From Bacteroidales bacterium (GTDB lineage Bacteria; Bacteroidota; Bacteroidia; Bacteroidales; UBA1402), in NCBI GenBank assembly GCA_012511135.1, contig JAAZGQ010000202.1, positions 1-6,029 on the forward strand: a stretch of 6,029 nucleotides of DNA. Reading direction: 5' to 3'. The notes beneath the pieces were generated by a model, which ran no database searches, was not told where the DNA came from, and worked only from the letters and a program-made list of their open reading frames with translations. This document shows positions 1 to 6,029 of this stretch, piece by piece. The position numbers and the translations under genes were made by a program. Each line of letters begins with the position of its first letter. Position 1 is the first letter of the stretch.

Positions 1-1043
1 GTTTTAGCCATTTTCTCCGAAAACTGCTCCACAAAATAGTTGACCAATACAGGAATATCCTCCTTGCGTTCACGTAAGGGTGGCAAATGAATAATGAATG
101 TACCGATGCGATGAAAGAGATCGGTTCTGAACACCTTGGGATTGGAGATTTCTTCGAGACTCTTGTTGGTGGCTGCAATTATCCTGATATCAAAGGTTTG
201 TTCTTTTTGATTTCCCACCTTGACGTATTTCTTTTCTTCCAGCACCCGCAAAAGCTTCACTTGCAGGTTATGTGGCATATCGCCTATTTCATCCAGAAAC
301 AAGCTGCCTTTGTCGGTGGTTTCAAACCAGCCGGCTTTGTCTGCAATAGCCACGGTAAAACTGCCTTTTTTGTGACCAAAAAATTCGCTTTCGAACAGGC
401 TTTCGGGAATAGCCGACATATTGACGGCTCCAAACAATTCGTCCCTGCGAACACTCATATTGTGAATACCCCTGGCCACCAACTCTTTGCCGGTACCGCT
501 TTCGCCTATGATTAAAACCGAGGTGTCGGGAGTACGGGCTACCAGGCGCATCTGGTTCTTTATTTCTTCAATGATGGGAGATTCTCCCATCATCTGTAAG
601 CCCATTTCCTTGTCTACCCACTGCTTAAGTTGACTGTTTTTGTTCTTTTCTGACTGGAAATCTTTTTTCAACTTGGAAAAGCGTTGTGTTTTTTCGATAG
701 ACATCCATATATCAGCAGGTGTAAAGGGCTTTTTAAAATAGTCCACTGCTCCCCGGCGCAAAGCCTCGATAACTGTATCCATGTTGCCGGCATCGCTCAC
801 CATAATCACCTCGACGTGTGGATAATCGGTTTTGATTCTTTCCAAAACACTCAGGCCATCCATTTGGGGGAGCCGGTAATCGCAAATTACGTAATCGATC
901 TTTTCGTTCTTGAGGGTTTCAAATCCGGCTGATGGAGCCTCTGCGGTAAACACCGTAAAACGTTCCTTGAGAATGGAAGACGATAATCGTCTGTAAACTG
1001 GGTCATCGTCAATAATTAAAATTCTACTGCCTGCTTTTTCCAT
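1..1043 (-). CDS. NtrC-type sigma-54-dependent response regulator (REC-AAA+), C-terminus cut by window edge
   Basis: A cytoplasmic transcriptional activator expected to use ATP hydrolysis to open sigma-54 promoters once its receiver is phosphorylated. The first 347 residues are visible. The receiver (about 7-120) has the acidic cluster D12-D14, phosphoacceptor D55 in CDYRLPQMDG, switch S83 and K105 in KKPF. A charged linker (about 120-150) leads to the AAA+ domain: Walker A GESGTGKE (180-187), Walker B GSLFLDEIGD (246-255), a sensor I-type stretch IIAATN, and the arginine-rich FRTDLFHRI and LPPLRERKEDIP segments. The sigma-54 contact loop reads GSFTVA (227-232) instead of GAFTGA, a G-to-V change at residue 231 (bases 351-353). 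The end of the AAA+ domain and the expected Fis-type helix-turn-helix lie outside the window. The ATG is the first possible start, because an in-frame TGA lies two codons upstream. It follows the REC-kinase stop by 7 bases, so the two are probably co-transcribed. Family call is firm; target genes are unknown. Confidence 0.95.
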   Translation of the reverse strand, partial: MEKAGSRILIIDDDPVYRRLSSSILKERFTVFTAEAPSAGFETLKNEKIDYVICDYRLPQMDGLSVLERIKTDYPHVEVIMVSDAGNMDTVIEALRRGAVDYFKKPFTPADIWMSIEKTQRFSKLKKDFQSEKNKNSQLKQWVDKEMGLQMMGESPIIEEIKNQMRLVARTPDTSVLIIGESGTGKELVARGIHNMSVRRDELFGAVNMSAIPESLFESEFFGHKKGSFTVAIADKAGWFETTDKGSLFLDEIGDMPHNLQVKLLRVLEEKKYVKVGNQKEQTFDIRIIAATNKSLEEISNPKVFRTDLFHRIGTFIIHLPPLRERKEDIPVLVNYFVEQFSEKMAK

Positions 1044-1050
1044 AATTCAG

Positions 1051-2145
1051 TTAATTTTTCAAAGGAAGAAACACTCTGAATTCCGAACCCTTCCCGGGTT
1101 TACTGTCAACCTGAAGACTGCCGCTGTTCTTTTTGATAAATTCCTTGACCAGCATCAGCCCCAAGCCGGTTCCCTGCTCGTTTTCGGTACCACTGCTGGT
1201 GTAATGCTGGTCTTTTGCGAAAATGCTTTCCAAGGTTTCGGGACTCATTCCAATGCCATTGTCTGCAACACAAATAACAGCCTGTTGGTCTTTTTTGCCG
1301 GCACAAATCCTGATAGCTCCTTCCCGCTGCGTAAATTTTATGGCATTCGACAGTAGATTGCGTACTACTGTGTGTATGGAGAGTTCGTCGCACCAGGCAT
1401 TGAGTTCTTCTTCCACCTCCACTTTGATGCTTATTTGTTTCTGCTCGGCATTAGGACGCAGTAAATCAATACAACTTTGTATAAGAACAAAAAGATCGGT
1501 CTCTTTAAATTCCAGCTGCTGACTGTCTGTCTGAATACGTGTCCATTGCAATAAGCTATTCAAAAGGGTACTGGTTTCTTTGGTACGTTCCTTAAGCAAT
1601 TTGATTATTTCTTTGAGTTCATCTCCTTCGAGGCCGATATAACCCTGATCAATAGCCTCCAGGGTTTGAAGTATACCCGACAAGGGTGAACGAACATCGT
1701 GAGCGATGATGGAGTACAAACGATCTCTTGAACGATTCATTTCCAGTATGGTCTGTCTGGATTCCGATAGCTCGAGGTGTGTGTTTACCCTCACCCAAAG
1801 CTCCTCTCTGCGAAAAGGTTTGGTAATGTAATCTACTCCGCCCACTTTAAATCCTTCTACCAAATTCTCGGTTTGAGTGTTAGCTGTCAGAAAAATAACC
1901 GGAATGTCCGACCACTCTTCTTTGGCTTTAATCCGGCGACACACCTCGTAGCCATCCATATTGGGCATATTTACATCCAGAAGAATCAGTGAAGGTTTCT
2001 GCTGTCTGATTAATTGTAGTGCTACCGCACCACTTTCGGCTGTCTTAGTATCACAGCCATAGCTTTCAAGAATCTTGGAAGTCAACAACAGATTCATCGG
2101 ATTATCGTCGATGACGAAAATAAGGTGTGTTTTTTTGCTAGACAT
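1051..2145 (-). CDS. Soluble REC-HisKA-HATPase histidine kinase with N-terminal receiver
   Basis: A 364-residue cytoplasmic protein with the receiver placed before the kinase core, the reverse of a classical hybrid kinase. No membrane segment or signal peptide is visible. The receiver (about 7-122) has D13/D14, phosphoacceptor D57 in LLDVNMPNMDG, switch T87 and K109 in TKPF. A short helical linker leads to HisKA (about 140-207) with phosphorylatable H149 in IIAHDVRSPLSG. The HATPase domain (about 250-364) has an N box NLLSNAIKF (263-271), G1 motif DNGIGM (295-300) and G2 motif GTGLGL (325-330), so both modules look active. In this architecture the receiver usually takes phosphate from another kinase or HPt and modulates the attached kinase; the HPt-bearing hybrids just upstream are natural donors, and the sigma-54 regulator just downstream is a natural target. 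Both pairings are inferred. An in-frame TGA 12 codons upstream and no in-frame ATG between support this start. It may have its own promoter in the preceding gap. Confidence 0.96.
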   Translation of the reverse strand: MSSKKTHLIFVIDDNPMNLLLTSKILESYGCDTKTAESGAVALQLIRQQKPSLILLDVNMPNMDGYEVCRRIKAKEEWSDIPVIFLTANTQTENLVEGFKVGGVDYITKPFRREELWVRVNTHLELSESRQTILEMNRSRDRLYSIIAHDVRSPLSGILQTLEAIDQGYIGLEGDELKEIIKLLKERTKETSTLLNSLLQWTRIQTDSQQLEFKETDLFVLIQSCIDLLRPNAEQKQISIKVEVEEELNAWCDELSIHTVVRNLLSNAIKFTQREGAIRICAGKKDQQAVICVADNGIGMSPETLESIFAKDQHYTSSGTENEQGTGLGLMLVKEFIKKNSGSLQVDSKPGKGSEFRVFLPLKN

Positions 2146-2241
2146 AATAATCTCATTTTTGCAGGAAAAAACAAATCATCCCTCAAGTCGCAAATATAAC
2201 ATATTAATACTGGGTTTTTGTATTTTATTTAGATTAAATGA
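2146..2241 (-). other. Intergenic gap between hybrid kinase and REC-kinase
   Basis: This is the only gap of any size in the window; the other two junctions are 6 and 7 bases. It is strongly AT-rich. I see no stable GC-rich hairpin followed by a T-run on the minus strand, so there is no evidence for an intrinsic terminator and readthrough from the hybrid kinase is plausible. It also has no clear inverted repeat that would suggest an operator and no -24/-12 sigma-54 promoter (GG/GC pattern). The notable content is one -7-like element, listed separately. Confidence 0.7.
2191..2198 (-). promoter_or_regulatory. Candidate Bacteroidetes-type -7 element (TATATTTG)
   Basis: On the minus strand this octamer reads TATATTTG, an exact match to the TAnnTTTG -7 consensus of Bacteroidetes housekeeping promoters. 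It lies 45 bases before the ATG of the REC-kinase, so a start site a few bases downstream would give a leader of roughly 40 bases. No convincing -33 TTTG/TTG is present at the usual 19-21 base spacing, which weakens the call. If real, it would let the REC-kinase and sigma-54 regulator be expressed independently of the membrane kinases. Confidence 0.4.
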
Positions 2242-5200
2242 TTATTGTTTCTGCTGTAAAATATTTTGCACGCTATTCCATTCATTCTCCAGGCTTTCGA
2301 GCAACATGGGCAAGACTTCAGGATCCTCGTGGTGGACTTCCATTTTTTTGGCAATATCTCCCAGAGGCAGCATTTCAAGATTGTATGCACTGCCTTTGAA
2401 CGTATGTGCTATGGTTTTTACACTGACAGCATCCTGGTTCTCGCAGGCTGTTTTCATTTGTCGGATAAATTCGGGATATTCTTCGAGAGCCATTTCCAGA
2501 AGATTTTTCATCAGGTCTGCGTCCTTGTTGATCTTTTCCAGTAATTTATCTTCATTGAAATGGTGAATTCCCGATTCATACAAGGCATCCGTTTCGTACA
2601 CGACTTTTTCGGAGCCTGGTACATTCTTGATTATTATTTTATATAAAGCTTCTTTTTCGATGGGTTTGGGCAAAAAATCATTCATGCCGGCCAGATAACA
2701 ATTTTCCTTTTCCTGATTGGATACACCTGCTGTAAGAGCAATAACAGGTATTTCTTTTGCGCCGGATTTTTGGCTTTGTCTTATTCTGCGGGTTGCTTCC
2801 AGGCCATCCATTACAGGCAATTGTACATCCATCAGTATCATGTCGGGACTGAGTTTTTCGAACATTTCTATTGCCTCTTGTCCGTTGACAGCCTCATACA
2901 AATCGGCATTAGGCATAAAACTCTTCAACATATTGGCGATAACCAGCATGTTCATCCTGATGTCTTCGGTTATTATTATTTTCAGTTTATTTTTGATCGT
3001 GCGTATGGTTGATTCCTCTCTTTTAGACAAATTGTGCAGGTAATTATCGTAACTTTCCTCTCCACCGGCATAAAGTTTTTGTAAGTAATAGTGAAGCTCG
3101 ACGGCTTTTACGGGCTTGGTAAGGGTGAAGATTATCTTCAACTCCTTGGCGGCGTGGTAAATAGTGTCGTGATCGGAGGAACTGTGCAAAAGAATAACAG
3201 GCAATTTTTCAGCCCCGAAGCGATCGTCTTTCCGCAGCAGTTTAATCGTTTCCAGACCATCAAGCTGAGGCATGTGATAATCTACAATAAGTAAATCGAA
3301 GTGTTTTCCTGACTGTAATAGTTTTAATGCTTTCAAACCACTGTCGCAGCCGCTGAATTCAATACCCCAATATTCAAAAGTACGTTCCAGAATGAGGCGG
3401 TTATTATCGTTGTCATCAACAAACAAAACACTCTTAATATCTTTTATGGGACTCAGGGCGTAGGCAGCATCATCTTTGTAGTTGAGTTCCAGCTTGAAAT
3501 AAAACAAGGACCCTTCTTCAACTTTACTTTCAAACAGGATTTCTCCTCCCATTTTTTTTACGATGGAATTGGAAATAATCAAGCCCAGACCGGTACCTCC
3601 GTACCTGCGGGTAGTTGAAGTATCGGCTTGAGAAAAGGCTTTGAACAACTTATTTTTATCTGATTCTTTTATGCCTATACCGGTATCACGCACACTCACA
3701 GTCAATTCTCCTTTATTGTCTTCCCTGCGTGTAAAATTAAGCTTTAATTCCACTTCGCCTTCATGAGTGAATTTAACGGCATTGTTCAACAGGTTCACCA
3801 GAACTTGTTTAAAACGCACAGGATCCAACTCCATGTAACGGGGCAAATCCGGCTGCACATTTAGCAGCAATTCAATGTCCTTGTTCGAAGCCTGTATTTT
3901 GATGATGTCGGCTGCACTCTCAACCAGCTGCAAGACATCGGTCAACACAATGTCGAGCTCCAGTTTGCCCGCTTCGATTTTGGAAAAATCCAACACATCG
4001 CTTATAATACCCAGCAGTGAATTGGCCGAAACTATGGCGTTGTCCAGGTATTCTTTTTGCATTTTGTTCAAAGGAGTGTTTGACAACAATTCGGTAAAAC
4101 CTATGACACCGTTGAGCGGGGTACGAATTTCATGACTCATGTTGGAAAGGAATTCCGACTTGGCATTGCAGGCGGTTTCGGCGATTTCCTTGGATTGTTG
4201 CAATTCCAGTTCCATTATTTTGCGTTCCGTGATATCGCTGATGGTAGCAAACACTTTCACGGGTTTACCATCTTTACATTCCATTCTGGCTTTTTGCAAA
4301 ACGTAGCGCCGTTCTCCATCGGGTTTAATAATGAAATGCTCAATTTCAAACCTGGCGTGGCTGTTGTAGCAGTCGTTCATAGACTGCAGGAATTGATTTT
4401 TGTCTTCGGGCCGGAATTGCTCCAGCATGGAATGTATATCAGGTATATAATGCCCGGGGTCATGTCCGAATATACGAAAACATTGTTCTGACCAAAACAG
4501 TAAATCTTTTTCCACATCGTAATCCCAATGGCCTGTATTACCTATTCGCTGAGCTTCTTTTAGTTGTATTTCATTAAAGCGGATAATAGCCTCGTTCTTT
4601 TTTTGTTCGGTAATGTCGCGCGAAATATTACCGGTGAAAAGTACTGTATTGTTTTTGTCGTAAATGGGGTATTTTTTGGTCAGAATCATTCTTCTCTCAC
4701 CGGTATGAGTGATTAATTCTTCTTCGCGCAACAAATATTCGCCCGGCTTTAGATTGCGGGCTCTGCGCTCATCATCCATATAGGTTTTGACAGGCTCTTC
4801 CCCGGGTGGGATATTAAATATCTCGGCATCTGTTTTGCCGATAACCTGAGTAAAATCGTCGTAACCGGCCGACTGGGCAAATGCTTTGTTGGCAGCAAAC
4901 ACCCTCAGCTCTGAATCTTTTACAGTGATAATATCATCACTTTGTTCTACCACGTGCAACAGAGCCATAGCTTGTTGTTCGGCTCTTTTGCGCAATTTTT
5001 CCTGCTTGTCGAGAGAACTGTTCTTGCTCAAAATCAGAAAAAAACTTAGCAACAACAACACCACGCCCAGTGCGTAAAGTGCATCTTCGGTGGTTTCGGC
5101 TATTATTAACTTTCGCCATTGGCTGACCGGATAGTCAATTCCCAATAATGCATAGACCTCTCCTGTGCGCTTGCTTTTTAAAGGCACGAACACACTGATC

Positions 5201-5694
5201 CAGGTTCCCCTGCGATCAGCCGAAGGATCGGTAATGCGCGGTTGCGCTTCAAAAAAAGCATTTTGTGTTTCTTCGTCGGCCTCAGTATATTCCTGTCCGG
5301 GCGGAGAATAATCTTCTGAATCTGAAGGCTCTGAATCTACAACGAAATAAATACGACCATCCCTTTGTTTCATTAAATAAATAAAGCGTACTTCTGAATG
5401 CAGTTGAACCAGATCCATTAATTTATCTTTTACTGAGCTATAATATTCAGAGCCTTCATCCTGAGCTATTCCCTGTAGTTGTTCAAGTCCTTCGGAATTT
5501 ATTACAATCTCGATGGTTTGGGCAAAATCCAGCGCGTTTTTCTCCAAAGTCTTACTAGCCTGCCTCCAGGAATTGAACATATAAAAAACAAATAAGATCA
5601 AAGAGAAACTTATGCCGATAATCAATAAGCGTTTTTTGTAAGAGGAATGATGAACGCTTAAGCTTTGATCTTTGTTAGCCTGGTGTTTTTTCAT
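2242..5694 (-). CDS. Membrane-bound hybrid histidine kinase (sensor-PAS-PAS-HisKA-HATPase-REC-REC-HPt)
   Basis: A complete 1150-residue sensor kinase carrying a full His-Asp-His relay. A basic N-terminus precedes TM1 (about 23-40). Residues 41-204 form a presumed periplasmic sensor, probably a Cache/PDC-like fold, with an acidic, proline-containing loop around 120-137. TM2 is about 205-223, followed by a basic helical linker. Two PAS domains follow (about 243-364 and 376-491; the second is PAS_3-like, each ending in a D-I-T-E motif). HisKA has H521 in SNMSHEIRTPLNG. HATPase has N box 634-640, G1 DTGIGI (670-675) and G2 GGTGLGL (699-705). Receiver 1 (about 753-875) has D760/D761, D805 and K860. 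Receiver 2 (about 904-1023) has E910/D911, D956, T988 and K1010. The C-terminal HPt (about 1043-1145) has H1097 in AHTFKGSA. All key residues are present. It starts 6 bases after the upstream gene's stop, and that TAA is in frame, ruling out a longer start. The signal sensed cannot be read from the sequence. It resembles the BarA/ArcB class in logic, but no orthology is claimed. Confidence 0.97.
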   Translation of the reverse strand: MKKHQANKDQSLSVHHSSYKKRLLIIGISFSLILFVFYMFNSWRQASKTLEKNALDFAQTIEIVINSEGLEQLQGIAQDEGSEYYSSVKDKLMDLVQLHSEVRFIYLMKQRDGRIYFVVDSEPSDSEDYSPPGQEYTEADEETQNAFFEAQPRITDPSADRRGTWISVFVPLKSKRTGEVYALLGIDYPVSQWRKLIIAETTEDALYALGVVLLLLSFFLILSKNSSLDKQEKLRKRAEQQAMALLHVVEQSDDIITVKDSELRVFAANKAFAQSAGYDDFTQVIGKTDAEIFNIPPGEEPVKTYMDDERRARNLKPGEYLLREEELITHTGERRMILTKKYPIYDKNNTVLFTGNISRDITEQKKNEAIIRFNEIQLKEAQRIGNTGHWDYDVEKDLLFWSEQCFRIFGHDPGHYIPDIHSMLEQFRPEDKNQFLQSMNDCYNSHARFEIEHFIIKPDGERRYVLQKARMECKDGKPVKVFATISDITERKIMELELQQSKEIAETACNAKSEFLSNMSHEIRTPLNGVIGFTELLSNTPLNKMQKEYLDNAIVSANSLLGIISDVLDFSKIEAGKLELDIVLTDVLQLVESAADIIKIQASNKDIELLLNVQPDLPRYMELDPVRFKQVLVNLLNNAVKFTHEGEVELKLNFTRREDNKGELTVSVRDTGIGIKESDKNKLFKAFSQADTSTTRRYGGTGLGLIISNSIVKKMGGEILFESKVEEGSLFYFKLELNYKDDAAYALSPIKDIKSVLFVDDNDNNRLILERTFEYWGIEFSGCDSGLKALKLLQSGKHFDLLIVDYHMPQLDGLETIKLLRKDDRFGAEKLPVILLHSSSDHDTIYHAAKELKIIFTLTKPVKAVELHYYLQKLYAGGEESYDNYLHNLSKREESTIRTIKNKLKIIITEDIRMNMLVIANMLKSFMPNADLYEAVNGQEAIEMFEKLSPDMILMDVQLPVMDGLEATRRIRQSQKSGAKEIPVIALTAGVSNQEKENCYLAGMNDFLPKPIEKEALYKIIIKNVPGSEKVVYETDALYESGIHHFNEDKLLEKINKDADLMKNLLEMALEEYPEFIRQMKTACENQDAVSVKTIAHTFKGSAYNLEMLPLGDIAKKMEVHHEDPEVLPMLLESLENEWNSVQNILQQKQ

Positions 5695-5700
5695 GATTAT

Positions 5701-6029
5701 TTATACCTCGTTTGTAATAATTTCTTTTAGTGTCAGCCACTCGCTTCGCAATTTTTGACTCTCGGATTTTAATAAAACAGCATCTGTGGCATTTTGTTCC
5801 ACCACCCTGGCAAGACTGCCCAGACGTGTAAACTCCATATTAAAGGCGCTGCCTTTGAGTCTGTGAGCGGCTGATTTAATCTTATCAGGTTCCAGGGCAT
5901 TGATACTTTCTATAAGTTCATGGACATCTTTTTCAAATTCCTTCAAAGACTGCGACATTAACTGTTTGTACAAATCTTTATCATTCAGTATTTTATCAAT
6001 CAGATTGTTTTTATTGAAATGCAAAGAAA
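5701..6029 (-). CDS. C-terminal HPt domain, probably the tail of a second hybrid histidine kinase (N-terminus outside window)
   Basis: The frame is open to the window edge, so this is treated as a 5'-truncated gene. About 108 residues are visible and form one histidine phosphotransfer domain, with the phosphorylatable His in AAHRLKGSAFN (His codon at 5863-5865). By hand, an ungapped alignment of 71 residues starting at HFN matches the C-terminal HPt of the adjacent hybrid kinase at 25 positions (about 35%), including the shared H-x-x-KGSA-x-N core and the same lead-in. The only start inside the window is a TTG (6022-6024) that falls in the middle of that conserved lead-in, so a free-standing small HPt protein beginning there is less likely than the end of a longer protein. 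It ends in TAA 6 bases before the next ATG, implying co-transcription. If the upstream sequence lacked kinase domains, it could still be a stand-alone HPt. Confidence 0.85.
   Translation of the reverse strand, partial: SLHFNKNNLIDKILNDKDLYKQLMSQSLKEFEKDVHELIESINALEPDKIKSAAHRLKGSAFNMEFTRLGSLARVVEQNATDAVLLKSESQKLRSEWLTLKEIITNEV

Noticed and set aside
87..932. Plus-strand open frames at 87-515 and 684-932
   Set aside because: They lie opposite the sigma-54 regulator, whose minus-strand translation has full REC and AAA+ motifs; the plus-strand peptides show no recognisable domain.
1106..1393. Second minus-strand open frame inside the REC-kinase gene
   Set aside because: It is an alternative frame of the HATPase domain; the main frame carries the N, G1 and G2 boxes.
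2146..2241. Intrinsic terminator after the hybrid kinase
   Set aside because: The gap is AT-rich, but I could not find a GC-containing stem followed by a T-run on the minus strand.
2075..2566. Plus-strand open frame of 163 codons crossing the intergenic gap
   Set aside because: It overlaps the start of the REC-kinase and the HPt end of the hybrid kinase in antisense and its peptide resembles no family I know; AT-rich antisense shadow is the simplest explanation.
2242..5694. Degenerate or pseudo-receiver in the hybrid kinase
   Set aside because: Receiver 1 looked suspicious because its switch region reads LLHSSSD rather than a plain T-A, but a serine is available at about 838 and the acidic pair, D805 and K860 are present; receiver 2 is fully canonical.
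5701..6024. A complete small 107-residue HPt protein starting at a TTG codon
   Set aside because: The frame stays open to the window edge, and the TTG lies inside a lead-in (HFN...) conserved with the HPt tail of the neighbouring hybrid kinase, so the start is better explained as missing from the window.

Overview
The window is one minus-strand cluster of two-component signalling genes; no RNA gene, mobile element, repeat array or CRISPR was seen. Transcription runs from high to low coordinates. The lineage is probably Bacteroidetes, perhaps a Marinilabiliales/Bacteroidales-like environmental member. The grounds are moderately AT-rich coding sequence, starts without a convincing Shine-Dalgarno, a TAnnTTTG-type -7 element in the only real intergenic gap, and the style of the proteins: long multi-domain hybrid kinases with a C-terminal HPt, a REC-first soluble kinase, and a sigma-54 activator with a GSFT-type loop. 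This placement is inference.

Layout in transcription order: (1) 6029-5701, the C-terminal HPt domain of a protein whose N-terminus lies outside the window, most likely the tail of another large hybrid kinase. (2) 5694-2242, a complete 1150-residue membrane hybrid histidine kinase (TM, periplasmic sensor, TM, PAS, PAS, HisKA, HATPase, REC, REC, HPt). (3) A 95-base gap with a candidate promoter. (4) 2145-1051, a soluble REC-HisKA-HATPase protein of 364 residues. (5) 1043-1, the first 347 residues of an NtrC-type sigma-54-dependent response regulator, cut by the window edge before its DNA-binding domain.

Together the genes look like a self-contained phosphorelay. One or two membrane hybrid kinases sense a signal and pass phosphate His-Asp-His to their HPt domains. 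The soluble REC-kinase could take phosphate on its N-terminal receiver and tune its own kinase activity. The sigma-54 activator would be the transcriptional output. All phosphorylation and nucleotide-binding residues I could check are intact. The main oddity is in the output protein: the GAFTGA loop that engages sigma-54 reads GSFTVA, with valine replacing the second glycine. The wiring between the proteins is inferred from adjacency only.
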